From Desulfovibrio aminophilus DSM 12254 (GTDB taxonomy: Bacteria; Desulfobacterota; Desulfovibrionia; Desulfovibrionales; Desulfovibrionaceae), in assembly GCF_000422565.1 (NCBI RefSeq), contig NZ_KE383877.1, positions 96,517 to 160,516 on the forward strand: a DNA stretch of 64,000 nt, in the 5' to 3' direction. The first letter of the stretch is position 1, and the number at the start of each line of letters is the position of its first letter. Made by a program: the position numbers and the translations under genes. Positions 15,901 through 24,375 of the stretch are shown piece by piece. The notes under the pieces are model-generated. The model did no database searches and was not told where the DNA came from. It was given only the letters and a program-made list of their open reading frames with translations.

Positions 15901-16225
15901 CCACGTCCTGTGGCCCGCCCTTCGGGCCGCCGGAGGAACCGGCGGTCCCCTTTTGCTATCCTGCAAAAGGGTGACGGGCTCTCGTCCCGCCTCCTTCGGA
16001 GGTTTTCAGAAAGGCAAAAAGCGGGAGCCTCCCCGTCTTTCTGTAACGCCCCGAAGGGGCCTGTCCTGCAAAAGGGTGACGGGCTCTCGTCCCGCCCCCT
16101 TCGGGGGTCTTCAGAAAGGCGGAAAGCCCAGAGCCTCTTGGCTGTTCCGTAACCCCCCGAAGGGGGGAAGCCGGGAGTTTTTTGGCTGTTCCATGAACCG
16201 GCGAAGCCGGGCGGACCCTTGCCGG
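15893..16225. repeat. Composite repeat block (families C and A, tandem)
   Basis: A GGGCCAC-GTCCT-GTGGCCC stem and a CGGGCCGCC-type stem come first, followed by the palindrome CCCCTTTTGC-N5-GCAAAAGGG. Next are two tandem units of about 110 bp (from about 15963 and 16068), each starting with CTGCAAAAGGGTGACGGGCT and containing a family A core. A last A-type stem ends near 16212. The first 80 bases are nearly identical to 45788-45870. No ORF with a ribosome-binding site is seen in this gap. Confidence 0.8.
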
Positions 16226-16279
16226 AAAGGGGGGATTCTGGTAGCTGGGTGGCACCGCCGCACTCAAGGAGTTTTCCAG

Positions 16280-17008
16280 GTGATCCGTTTCGAACATGTC
16301 CAGAAATGGTTTCATGATCTGCATGTCCTGAACGACGTGAACCTCCACATCGCCCCGGGCGAGGTGGTGGTCATCTGCGGGCCTTCCGGCTCGGGCAAGT
16401 CCACGCTCATCCGCTGCATCAACCGCCTGGAGCCGATCCAGAAGGGCCGCATCGTGGTGGACGGGGTGGACGTGGGCGACCCGCGCACGAACATGGTCAT
16501 GCTTCGGGCCGAGGTGGGCTTCGTGTTCCAGCAGTTCAACCTCTACCCGCACATGACCGTGCTGGAGAACATCGTCCTGGCCCCCATGCTCGTGCGCGGC
16601 ACGCCGCGCGCCGAGGCCGAGGCCGCGGCCATGGAGCTGCTCTCCAAGGTGAACATCCCGGACAAGGCCGGGGCCTACCCCAGCCAGCTCTCCGGCGGCC
16701 AGCAGCAACGCGTGGCCATCGCCCGGGGCCTGGCCATGAAGCCCCGGATCATGCTCTTCGACGAGCCCACCAGCGCGCTCGACCCGGAGATGATCAACGA
16801 GGTGCTGGACGTGATGAAGACCCTGGCGCGCGAGGGCATGACCATGGTGGTCGTGACCCACGAGATGGGTTTCGCCCGCGAGGTCGCGGACCGGGTCATC
16901 TTCATGGACCACGGCGCGCTCGTGGAGGAAAACACCCCCGAGGAGTTCTTCAACCATCCGAAGCAGGAGCGCACGAAGGACTTCCTGAGCAAGATTCTCT
17001 CGCATTAG
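16280..17008 (+). CDS. Polar amino-acid ABC transporter ATP-binding protein
   Basis: This 242-residue ATPase energises uptake of a polar amino acid. Walker A is GPSGSGKST (about 34-42), the Q-loop is [14 protein letters not shown], the signature is [16 protein letters not shown] and Walker B is [12 protein letters not shown], followed by the switch histidine in [10 protein letters not shown]. This is the GlnQ/HisP/ArtP subfamily. I chose the GTG at 16280 because AAGGAG lies 9 bases upstream and the protein then begins [11 protein letters not shown] at the usual position. A terminator-like hairpin follows, then the binding protein and fused permease genes. Confidence 0.93.
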   Translation: MIRFEHVQKWFHDLHVLNDVNLHIAPGEVVVICGPSGSGKSTLIRCINRLEPIQKGRIVVDGVDVGDPRTNMVMLRAEVGFVFQQFNLYPHMTVLENIVLAPMLVRGTPRAEAEAAAMELLSKVNIPDKAGAYPSQLSGGQQQRVAIARGLAMKPRIMLFDEPTSALDPEMINEVLDVMKTLAREGMTMVVVTHEMGFAREVADRVIFMDHGALVEENTPEEFFNHPKQERTKDFLSKILSH

Positions 17009-17013
17009 GACGT

Positions 17014-17048
17014 CGGGCCCCGGGAAGCATTTCCCGGGGCCTTGTTTT
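17014..17048 (+). terminator. Terminator-like hairpin after the ATPase gene
   Basis: GGCCCCGGGAA pairs perfectly with TTCCCGGGGCC around GCAT, followed by TTGTTTT. It probably reduces readthrough into the highly expressed binding-protein gene. Confidence 0.85.
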
Positions 17049-17104
17049 GTGGCATGGTACAAGGATCGACGATTCCCGCACGGGACAAACAAAGGAGAAA
17101 GCAC

Positions 17105-17932
17105 ATGCGTTCCCTGAAGACCCTGGCTCTTGCCTCGCTGCTCCTGCTGGCCGCCGCCTCCGTGGCCATGGCCGGTCCGGCCTACGACCGCGTGATGAAG
17201 GAGAAGACCCTGCGCGCGGGCATCATGACCGACTCCATCCCCGGCGCCTTCTACAACGAGAAGAAGGAATGGGTGGGCTTCGACGTGGACATCGCCGAGG
17301 AGATCGCCAAACGCCTGGGCGTGAAGCTCGAGCGCGTGGCCGTGAACAACAAGACCCGCGTGGCCTTCGTCCAGGAAGGACGCATCGACATCTCCGTGGC
17401 CAACATGACCCACAAGCGTGAGCGCGACAAGAGCATCGACTTCTCCATCACCTACTTCTTCGACGGCCAGAAGGTGCTCGTGAAGAAGGGCGCGGTGAAG
17501 GATTGGAAGGATCTCATGGGCAAGAAGGTCGCCACCATGCAGGGCACCACCTCCGAGATCAACCTCAAGGCCAAGCTGAAGAGCCTGGGCGAGAAGAACG
17601 TCGACCAGAGCGTGATCTCCTTCCAGAAGGAGTCCGAGTGCTTCCAGGCCCTGCAGATGGGCCGCGTGGCCGGTTGGAGCACCGACTCCACGATCCTGCT
17701 GGGCTACGCCGCCCAGGAGCCCGGCAAGTGGGAAGTCATCGGCGACTTCATCTCCGACGAGCCCTACGGCATCGGCCTGCCCCAGGACGACTCCGCGCTG
17801 CGCGACGCCGTGAACTTCGCCATCCAGGACATGTGGACCGACGGCGCCTACATGAAGATCTACGACAAGTGGTACGGCCCCAACACGCCGTACGCCTTCC
17901 CCATGTCCGGCAAGATCGAGATGTGGCCGTAG
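17105..17932 (+). CDS. Periplasmic polar amino-acid-binding protein
   Basis: A 275-residue extracellular solute-binding protein of family 3 with a signal peptide (MRSLKTLALASLLLLAAASVAMA, cleavage near residue 23). Family features include TLRAGIMTDSIPGAFYNE-x-WVGFDVDIAEEIAKRLGV, where amino-acid binders put the ligand-contact residues, and RIDISVANMTHKRERDKSIDFSITYF. The substrate cannot be fixed by eye; glutamate/aspartate- or glutamine-type is likely. The ribosome-binding site AAAGGAG is strong. It sits between the ATPase and permease genes, and a strong hairpin after its stop suggests that it is made in excess over the permease. Confidence 0.92.
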   Translation: MRSLKTLALASLLLLAAASVAMAGPAYDRVMKEKTLRAGIMTDSIPGAFYNEKKEWVGFDVDIAEEIAKRLGVKLERVAVNNKTRVAFVQEGRIDISVANMTHKRERDKSIDFSITYFFDGQKVLVKKGAVKDWKDLMGKKVATMQGTTSEINLKAKLKSLGEKNVDQSVISFQKESECFQALQMGRVAGWSTDSTILLGYAAQEPGKWEVIGDFISDEPYGIGLPQDDSALRDAVNFAIQDMWTDGAYMKIYDKWYGPNTPYAFPMSGKIEMWP

Positions 17933-17954
17933 GCCCATCCCTCCCCGTCAACCA

Positions 17955-17988
17955 GCTCCGGCCCGGCATCCCCGGGCCGGAGCCTTTT
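17955..17988 (+). terminator. Intercistronic hairpin between binding protein and permease
   Basis: GCTCCGGCCCGG pairs with CCGGGCCGGAGC around a 4-5 base loop, followed by CTTTT. The only GGAG before the permease start lies inside the stem, so the hairpin may limit both transcription and translation of the permease. Confidence 0.8.
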
Positions 17989-17996
17989 CCCGGCGC

Positions 17997-19784
17997 GTGA
18001 ACATGCTCAAGCATTGGATGGAAAAACCCCTGGCCCAATACGCCACCCTGGCCCTCATCCTGGGCCTGGCGGTCTGGTATTGGGGCTTCGTCTTCAGCTT
18101 CCACTACAAGTTCGACTGGTCGGTTCTCTTCGTGGAGAACAAGACCTACGGCCTGAACCTCGGCCTGGAGCTGCTCAAGGGCCTGACCCTGACCGTGAAG
18201 ATCTCCCTGCTCTCGGCGGCCATCGCCCTGGGCCTGGGCACGGCCCTCGGCCTGGCGCGGCTCTCGCACTTCCGGCCCCTGCGCTGGGTGGCGACCTGCT
18301 ACGTGGAGTTTTTCCGCAACACGCCCCTGCTCGTGCAGCTCTTCTTCTGGTATTTCGCCCTGCCCAAGCTCCTGCCCGACGCCGGGCGGGAATGGCTCTT
18401 CAGCCTGCACTACGAGTTCTGGGTGGCCGTGTTCGGCCTGGCCGCCTACACCAGCTCGTTCATGGCCGAGGTCATCCGCGCCGGGCTCCAGTCCATCCCC
18501 AAGGGGCTCCTGGAGGCCGCCTATTCCTCGGGCCTGACCTATTTCCAGGTGCTCACGCGGGTCATCCTGCCCCTGGCCTTCCGGGCGATCATCCCGCCCC
18601 TGGGCAGCGAGTTCCTGAACAACATGAAGAACTCGTCCCTGGCCATGGTCGTGGGCGTGGCCGACCTCACCTGGCAGTCGCAGCAGATCGAATCCCTGAC
18701 CTTCCGGGGCTTCGAGGCCACCACGGCGGCCACGGTGCTCTACCTCTCGCTCTCGCTGATCATCTCCGGGGTGCTGAACACCGTGAACCGGCGGCTGCGG
18801 GTGGAGCGTCTGGCCCGGCCCTCCTGGATGGACCTGGCCCTGGACCGGCTGCTGCTGCCCATCGGGCTCTTCTTCCGGGCCCTGACCCGGCCCCTGCGGC
18901 GCATGGCCCGTCGCCGCCGCCAGTCCCTGACCCGCTCGGCCCTGGGCGCGCTCTGGGCCCGCTTCCTGGGCCTGGCCCGGCGGGCGCTCGTCCTGGCGGG
19001 CAAGGCCGTCTTCCTGGGCCTGCTGGCCGCCCTGGCCTGGAAGATCGCCCAGGGGCTGGCCGACTTCGACTGGGCCGTGGTGTTCGACAACATCACGACC
19101 ATGCTCATCTGGCGTTTCCCCCACGGCGACGAGCACGAAATCCTCTGGGGCCTGGGCGGACTGTCCTTCTCCCTGCTCATGGCCGTCATCGCCATCTCGG
19201 TAAGCTTCGTCATGGGCCTGGTCATCGGCTTGGCGCGCATGGCCGAGAACCGCGTCCTGCGCATCCCGGCCACGGCCTACATCGAGATCATCCGCGGCAA
19301 CCCGCTGATCATCGTCATCTTCTGGGTCTACTTCTTCGTGCCCGTGCTCCTGGACACCTTCCTGAACGTGTTCTGGTCCGCGACCATCGCGCTGACCCTG
19401 TTCACCGCGGCCTACATCGCGGAGATCGTGCGCGGCGGCATCCAGAACATCCCCAGGGGCCAGTTCGAGGCCGCCTACTCCACGGGCCTGACCTACGCCC
19501 AGACCATGCGCAGGATCATCCTGCCCCAGGCCCTGAAGCAGATGATCCCGGCCATCGTGGGCCAGTTCATCGCCATCTTCAAGGACACCTCCCTGGCCTA
19601 CGTCATCGGCGTGCTGGAGCTGACCTTCGTGGCCCAGGGCCTGAACAACCGGCTCATGGTCCATCCCTTCGAGATATACTCCACCGTGGCCCTGCTCTAC
19701 TTCCTGGGCTGCTACGTCATGAGCCTCTTCGCCGCCCGGCTGGAGCGCAGGCTCTCGCCCGAACGCGTGCGGCTGCGCATGTAG
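17997..19784 (+). CDS. Fused double permease of amino-acid ABC transporter
   Basis: At 595 residues this protein is twice the usual length of a HisM/GlnP-type permease. It contains two complete membrane domains. Domain 1 (about 60-265) has FFRNTPLLVQLFF and the EAA loop EAAYSSGLTYFQVLTRVILPLAFRAIIPPL. Domain 2 (about 360-590) has EIIRGNPLIIVIFW and EAAYSTGLTYAQTMRRIILPQALKQMIPAI. A basic linker rich in Arg (about 280-325) joins them. The fused chain could form the whole channel that normally needs two subunits. The start is a GTG at 17997 or an ATG at 18003, with no clean ribosome-binding site. A terminator follows the stop. Confidence 0.92.
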   Translation: MNMLKHWMEKPLAQYATLALILGLAVWYWGFVFSFHYKFDWSVLFVENKTYGLNLGLELLKGLTLTVKISLLSAAIALGLGTALGLARLSHFRPLRWVATCYVEFFRNTPLLVQLFFWYFALPKLLPDAGREWLFSLHYEFWVAVFGLAAYTSSFMAEVIRAGLQSIPKGLLEAAYSSGLTYFQVLTRVILPLAFRAIIPPLGSEFLNNMKNSSLAMVVGVADLTWQSQQIESLTFRGFEATTAATVLYLSLSLIISGVLNTVNRRLRVERLARPSWMDLALDRLLLPIGLFFRALTRPLRRMARRRRQSLTRSALGALWARFLGLARRALVLAGKAVFLGLLAALAWKIAQGLADFDWAVVFDNITTMLIWRFPHGDEHEILWGLGGLSFSLLMAVIAISVSFVMGLVIGLARMAENRVLRIPATAYIEIIRGNPLIIVIFWVYFFVPVLLDTFLNVFWSATIALTLFTAAYIAEIVRGGIQNIPRGQFEAAYSTGLTYAQTMRRIILPQALKQMIPAIVGQFIAIFKDTSLAYVIGVLELTFVAQGLNNRLMVHPFEIYSTVALLYFLGCYVMSLFAARLERRLSPERVRLRM

Positions 19785-19809
19785 ACGGCCCCCCGCAAGC
19801 GCGATGCGG

Positions 19810-19832
19810 ACGACGGGCCCGTCGTTTTTTTT
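19810..19832 (+). terminator. Terminator of the ABC transporter operon
   Basis: The palindrome ACGACGGGCCCGTCGT runs directly into eight T residues. Confidence 0.8.
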
Positions 19833-19867
19833 CATTTCATATCGGGATTCCATTGCCCGTCTCTTAC

Positions 19868-19887
19868 TGGCTACCATATAGTAGCCA
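19868..19887. promoter_or_regulatory. Inverted repeat, possible operator upstream of the MCP gene
   Basis: A perfect repeat, TGGCTAC-CATATA-GTAGCCA, lies in an AT-rich pocket. A longer interrupted stem (GGACCGCGTG ... CACGCGGTCC, about 19894-19966) follows before the MCP gene. No known riboswitch was recognised in this 245-bp gap. Confidence 0.4.
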
Positions 19888-20078
19888 ATTTATGGACCGC
19901 GTGAATCCTCTCCTCCTTCCCTGGCGAGTGGGGCGGGAGGCGATTTTCTCCCTCCACGCGGTCCCGGGAAGGAGATATCCCGCGACCGGCGTCCGCCACA
20001 TCCGGCGCTCGCCTCCATAACCCCGGCCCGGTCCGGGTTCCGCCGAACAACGCCGGCGGGAGAGAGAGGAGTCAGTCC

Positions 20079-22388
20079 ATGTTCCGCAAAAGCATCAGCT
20101 CGGTGCTCATGGCTTCCGTGGCCCTGGCCGTGATCCTGGCCGTGGCCGCCATCGTCACCTATGTCTCCCGCTCCACCTACAGCCTGAGCCTGGAACTCAA
20201 CGAGCAGGCCATGCAGCAGATGGCGCAAACCACCCAAAAAGCGCTGCACATGTATATGGACAACGCCCAGAACTCCGTGCGCACCATGGCCAGCCGCTCC
20301 TCCGTGGTGGCCGCGCTTGGTGGCGATCTCTCCAAGGTGGATGCGGATCTGAAAACCTGTCTGCGAAACGACAAGAACCTCTGGGGCGTGGTGCTCTTCG
20401 ACACCACGGGCATGGCCACGGTGGGGCTTTCGGCTTCCGGCGACGACCTGGCCGGCAAGAGCCTGAGCGACCGGGACTATGCCAAGGCCATCCTGGGCGG
20501 CAAGGATATCTTCCTGCCCCAAACCCTGATGAAGGTTCAGAGCGCCAGTTCCTCGGCCCTGAGCTTCGTCGTGGCCGCAGCCGTGCGGGGAGCGGACGGC
20601 AGGCTCCTGGGCGGCGTCGCCCTGTACCCCCTCTGGGACAACTTCACCAAGGCCTTCATCGATCCGGTGCGCTTCGGCCAGCGCGGCTATCCCTTCATGC
20701 TCGACGGCCAGGGCCGGACCATCGCCCATCCCACCAACAAGGCTGAAATCCTCGCCCCGGCGGATGAAATCAACCTCAAGGCCCTGCAAGTCAAGAACGG
20801 CGAACTGTCCTACGAATGGAAGGGCGAGAAGAAGGTCATCCAGGTGACCACGGACCCGGAGACGGGCTGGGTCACCTGCATGAGCGCCTACGTCTCCGAG
20901 CTGGCCGAGACGGCCACGGCCCAACGCAACATGCTCATCGGCATCGGCGCGGCCGCCGTGCTCCTGCTGGTGGGCGTCATCGCCCTCATCATCCGCCGCC
21001 TCGTGGTCCGGCCCATCACCGCCATCGAGGCCTTCACCGCGGCCATCGCCAAGGGCGACTTCACGGCCGCCCTGGCCACGGACTTCCGCTTCGAGTTCCA
21101 CCACCTGGCCGAGAACATCCGGGTCATGGTGGCCGAGCTGAAGAACAAGCTCGGCTTCGCCCAGGGCGTGCTCAAGGGCTTCGTCATGCCCTGCGCGGTC
21201 TTCGACCGCGACGACAAGGTGACCTTCACCAACGAGCACATGGTCCGGGCCATCGACAAGAGCGGCGACCCCACGAGCTACCACGGCCAGACCTCGGGCC
21301 AGTTCATCTACGACGAGACCGGCCGCGACACCGCCGCCACCCGCTCCATGCGCGAACGCCGCATGCTCCAGGCCGAGGTGCCCTACACCTCGCACACGGG
21401 CAACAAGAAGGTCTTCGACGTGACCGCCACCCCCATCCACGACCTGGACGACAACGTCATCGGCACCCTGGCGGTCTGGTTCGAACTGACCGAAATCCGC
21501 GAACAGGAGAAGAAGATCGCCGCGCAGAACGAGAAGATCGCCAAGGCCGCCGAGGCCGCGGACACGGTCTCCGACCAGGTGGCCTCGGCCTCCGAGGAAC
21601 TCTCGGCCCAGATCGAGCAGTCCAGCCGGGGTTCCGAGGAGCAGCGCTCGCGCACCGGCGAGGCGGCCACGGCCATGGAGGAGATGAACGCCACGGTCAT
21701 GGAGGTGGCCAAGAGCGCCTCCACCGCGGCCGAGCTGGCCGACAAGGCCAAGAGCCAGGCCCAGGACGGCGAACAGCTCGTGCGCGACGTGGTCGCGACC
21801 ATCACCCGCATCAACGAGCAGTCCGAGGTGCTCAGGACCGACATGACCGAACTCGGCAAGCAGGCCGAGGGCATCGGCCAGATCATGAACGTCATCGCCG
21901 ACATCGCGGACCAGACCAACCTCCTGGCCCTCAACGCCGCCATCGAGGCCGCCCGCGCGGGCGAGGCCGGTCGCGGATTCGCCGTGGTCGCCGACGAGGT
22001 GCGCAAGCTGGCCGAGAAGACCATGACCGCCACCAACGAGGTGGGCGCGTACATCAAGGCCGTGCAGGACAGCGCGCGCAAGAACATCCAGAATACCGAG
22101 GCCACGGCCCAGGCCATCCACGAGAGCACGTCCACGGCCGAGAAGTCCGGCGCGGCCCTGCGCGAGATCGTGAACATGGTCGAGAAGACCGCCGATCAGG
22201 TGCGCGGCATCGCCACGGCCAGCGAGGAACAGTCCGCCGCCAGCGAACAGATCAGCCGCTCCACCGAGGAGATCAACCGCATCGCGGCCGAGACCGCCGA
22301 GGCCATGACCCAGTCCGCCCAGGCCGTCTCCGACCTGTCCCGGCTGGCCCAGGATCTGAAGAGCATCATCACCGACATGCAGCAATAG
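20079..22388 (+). CDS. Methyl-accepting chemotaxis protein with Cache and PAS domains
   Basis: This 769-residue chemoreceptor has a first membrane helix at about 7-30 and a periplasmic dCache-like sensor at about 35-285 ([32 protein letters not shown]). The second helix is at about 287-307 and a HAMP-like linker at 308-360. A PAS domain follows (about 363-480), then a cytoplasmic signalling domain (about 500-769). Its hairpin tip reads [21 protein letters not shown] then [18 protein letters not shown] near residues 606-645, the contact site for CheA and CheW. The periplasmic domain probably binds a small molecule of unknown identity. RBS GAGAGAGGAG. No che genes are next to it. Confidence 0.95.
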   Translation: MFRKSISSVLMASVALAVILAVAAIVTYVSRSTYSLSLELNEQAMQQMAQTTQKALHMYMDNAQNSVRTMASRSSVVAALGGDLSKVDADLKTCLRNDKNLWGVVLFDTTGMATVGLSASGDDLAGKSLSDRDYAKAILGGKDIFLPQTLMKVQSASSSALSFVVAAAVRGADGRLLGGVALYPLWDNFTKAFIDPVRFGQRGYPFMLDGQGRTIAHPTNKAEILAPADEINLKALQVKNGELSYEWKGEKKVIQVTTDPETGWVTCMSAYVSELAETATAQRNMLIGIGAAAVLLLVGVIALIIRRLVVRPITAIEAFTAAIAKGDFTAALATDFRFEFHHLAENIRVMVAELKNKLGFAQGVLKGFVMPCAVFDRDDKVTFTNEHMVRAIDKSGDPTSYHGQTSGQFIYDETGRDTAATRSMRERRMLQAEVPYTSHTGNKKVFDVTATPIHDLDDNVIGTLAVWFELTEIREQEKKIAAQNEKIAKAAEAADTVSDQVASASEELSAQIEQSSRGSEEQRSRTGEAATAMEEMNATVMEVAKSASTAAELADKAKSQAQDGEQLVRDVVATITRINEQSEVLRTDMTELGKQAEGIGQIMNVIADIADQTNLLALNAAIEAARAGEAGRGFAVVADEVRKLAEKTMTATNEVGAYIKAVQDSARKNIQNTEATAQAIHESTSTAEKSGAALREIVNMVEKTADQVRGIATASEEQSAASEQISRSTEEINRIAAETAEAMTQSAQAVSDLSRLAQDLKSIITDMQQ

Positions 22389-22410
22389 GCCCCTTCGGGG
22401 CCTTCCCCCA

Positions 22411-22442
22411 AAAAGGCGGGAGCCGCGCTCCCGCCTTTTTTC
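22411..22442 (+). terminator. Terminator of the MCP gene
   Basis: AAAAAGGCGGGAGC-CGC-GCTCCCGCCTTTTTT, a perfect stem with T tract. A GGCCCCTTCGGGGCC stem precedes it. Confidence 0.9.
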
Positions 22443-22497
22443 GACCCCTCCGCTTCGCACCGGCTATATCCCGCCGTCGACCGGCCGAGGGAGGCTC

Positions 22498-22560
22498 ATG
22501 GGCAAAGGATTCCCCGGAGAAACCCGAATGCCCCGAAAAGAGCGTTACAACATGCCGTGA
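22498..22560 (+). CDS. Possible 20-residue leader peptide
   Basis: An ATG with an excellent ribosome-binding site (GAGGGAGG, 3-5 bases before the ATG) opens a 20-codon frame rich in charged residues (MGKGFPGETRMPRKERYNMP). It ends 41 bases before the regulator gene, which itself lacks a clear ribosome-binding site. Translation coupling is possible. It could equally be chance. Confidence 0.25.
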   Translation: MGKGFPGETRMPRKERYNMP

Positions 22561-22601
22561 TCGCGGTATATTTGCACATCACTCCCAGCCGGGCCTCAAC
22601 C

Positions 22602-23759
22602 ATGAGCGAACTCTTCGGAACCTATCTGCGCGCGCGGCGACAAGAACTGGACGCACGGCGGGGCGGCTACAGCATCCGCAAGCTGGCCCAGCGCCTGCGC
22701 GTGCACCATTCCTTCCTGAGCCGCATCGAGCGCGGCGAACCCGCCCGGCTCTGCGAACGCAAGCTGGTGGCCCTGGCCCATGAGCTGGGCGAGGATCCTG
22801 ACCTCATCCTGGCCATGAACGGCGCCGTGGCCGAGGACGTGCGCCGGGCCATCCTCAAGCGCCCGGCCCTCTTCTCCCGGCTCATCCGCGAACTGCGCGA
22901 CGCGCCCGACGAGGACGTGCGCTCCGACCCCCAGCTCCGGCGCGAACGCACACGCCTGGCCCAGCGCATCACGGACAAGGCCGTGCGCCTGCGCAAGGCC
23001 CTGGACGAGTTGCGGGTCTTCCGGCTGGCCGTGGACAACGGCCCGGCCGCCGTCTGCATGATCGGCCCGGACGACACCGTCACCTACGTGAACCGCGCCT
23101 TCCTGGCCCTCTGGGGCCTGGCGTCGGAAGCCGATGTCCTGGGCCTGCAGCGAAGCGTGCTCTGGGTCGATCCCGAGGAGGCCCAGCACTATTACCGGAA
23201 GATGAAGGAGACCGGACGGTCCTCCATGGAGGCCAGGGCCCTGCGCCCCGACGGCACCACCTTCCTGGCCCGGGTCGCGGCCACGGCCAGCCTGGACCTG
23301 GACGGCCGGGTGATCGGCGGCATCGCGAGCATCGTGGACGTGACCCGCGAACGGGCCCTGGAGCGCGGCCTGACCAGCAGCAACCAGTGGTTGCGGCAGT
23401 TCGTGGAGGACATGCACGACGTGCTCCTCATGCTCGACGACCAGGGCCGCGTGGTCTACGTCTCGCCCTCGCTGGAGACGGTCTGGAGCCTGGAGCCCCA
23501 GGCGGTCCAGGGCCGCCCCCTGGCGGACTTCGCCCTGCCCGGGCACGCGCCGCTGCTGCTGGACCAGATCGCCCGGACCCTGGAGGGCGCGAACACGGTC
23601 GGGGACCACCGGCTGCGGCACGGCGACGAAACCTACCCCTGGGTGCGTCTCTCCCTGGCCCCGCGCCGGGACGAGCAGGGCCGCGTCACCGGCGTCCAGG
23701 GAGTGGTGACCGTCCTGAGCGGACGGGTTCCGACCGACGATCCGTCGAACCGGGATTGA
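22602..23759 (+). CDS. XRE-type regulator with two PAS domains
   Basis: This 385-residue protein has a helix-turn-helix at its N-terminus (about 5-70: LRARRQELDARRGGYSIRKLAQRLRVHHSFLSRIERGE), a helical linker (80-140) and two PAS domains (about 145-260 and 270-380), with FRLAVDNGPAAVCMIGPDDTVTYVN and DVLLMLDDQGRVVYVSPS as their first strands. A DNA-binding domain joined to PAS sensors suggests a one-component regulator responding to a ligand or redox state. No output enzyme domain is present. The ATG at 22602 was chosen because the HTH begins directly after it; the longer frame from 22557 has no ribosome-binding site. Targets unknown. Confidence 0.82.
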   Translation: MSELFGTYLRARRQELDARRGGYSIRKLAQRLRVHHSFLSRIERGEPARLCERKLVALAHELGEDPDLILAMNGAVAEDVRRAILKRPALFSRLIRELRDAPDEDVRSDPQLRRERTRLAQRITDKAVRLRKALDELRVFRLAVDNGPAAVCMIGPDDTVTYVNRAFLALWGLASEADVLGLQRSVLWVDPEEAQHYYRKMKETGRSSMEARALRPDGTTFLARVAATASLDLDGRVIGGIASIVDVTRERALERGLTSSNQWLRQFVEDMHDVLLMLDDQGRVVYVSPSLETVWSLEPQAVQGRPLADFALPGHAPLLLDQIARTLEGANTVGDHRLRHGDETYPWVRLSLAPRRDEQGRVTGVQGVVTVLSGRVPTDDPSNRD

Positions 23760-23854
23760 GCGCCGGGGTCTTGCCTTTTGGTCCAACTTCCTGCTACCGC
23801 TGGGGAAAGCCGCGCCGACGCGGCCTCATCGGACCCTCAACCAGGAGGCGACCC

Positions 23855-24307
23855 GTGGCCGACATCCGCAAGATCCTCTGCGCCCTCGACTTCTCTCCCA
23901 TGTCCCCGCGCGTGGCCGACTACGCCGCCACCCTGGCCCGTGCCCTGAACGTCCCCCTGCACGCGGTCTACGTGGCCCCCACCCTGAAGCGCTACGGCTC
24001 CTTCGCCGTCGCCGAGGAGAGCATCGAGAACTTCGTCGGCGCGATCCTCGCCGGGGCCCGCGAGACCATGGACGAGTTCGCGGCCAAGCACTTCGAGGGG
24101 CTGGAGGCGACCACCTCCGTGGAAATGGGCTACGCGCCCGAGGCCCTCATCGCTGTGGCCAAGGAGCAGGGCTGCGGGCTCATCGTCATGGGCACCCACG
24201 GCCGACGCGGCATCGACCGCATCGTCTTCGGCTCCGTGGCCGAAAAGGTGGTCAAGACCTCGCCCCTGCCCGTGCTCACCATCCACCCCCCCCTCGGGGG
24301 TTCATAA
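23855..24307 (+). CDS. Universal stress protein (UspA family)
   Basis: This 150-residue protein begins with a GTG after AGGAGG. The UspA fold is shown by ILCALDFSPMSPRVADYAATLARAL at the start and the nucleotide-binding motif G-T-H-G-R-R-G-x9-GS near residues 120-135. ATP-binding Usp proteins help cells survive growth arrest and stress. The last residues (HPPLGGS) and the TAA come from a family A hairpin repeat that also ends the convergent gene. Confidence 0.93.
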   Translation: MADIRKILCALDFSPMSPRVADYAATLARALNVPLHAVYVAPTLKRYGSFAVAEESIENFVGAILAGARETMDEFAAKHFEGLEATTSVEMGYAPEALIAVAKEQGCGLIVMGTHGRRGIDRIVFGSVAEKVVKTSPLPVLTIHPPLGGS

Positions 24308-24375
24308 AAAGGCGGAAGAGGGGCGCGGTGTTCGGTGGAGGGGCGAAGCCCCTTCGGCGTTTCTATAGCGCGGCG
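24285..24375. repeat. Hairpin repeat, family A, between convergent genes
   Basis: A CCCCCCTCGGGGGG stem overlaps the end of the universal stress gene. AAAAGGCGGAAGAGG and a GGGGCGAAGCCCC stem follow, and a GCGGCGAAGCCGC stem encodes the last residues (GFAAL) of the minus-strand gene. Confidence 0.8.

Noticed and set aside
15960..16210. CRISPR-like tandem repeats
   Set aside because: Only two units of about 110 bp, made of hairpin stems with no unique spacers, and no cas genes nearby.
19894..19966. c-di-GMP or other known riboswitch before the MCP gene
   Set aside because: The stem is present but the conserved core bases of the riboswitch classes I know are not.
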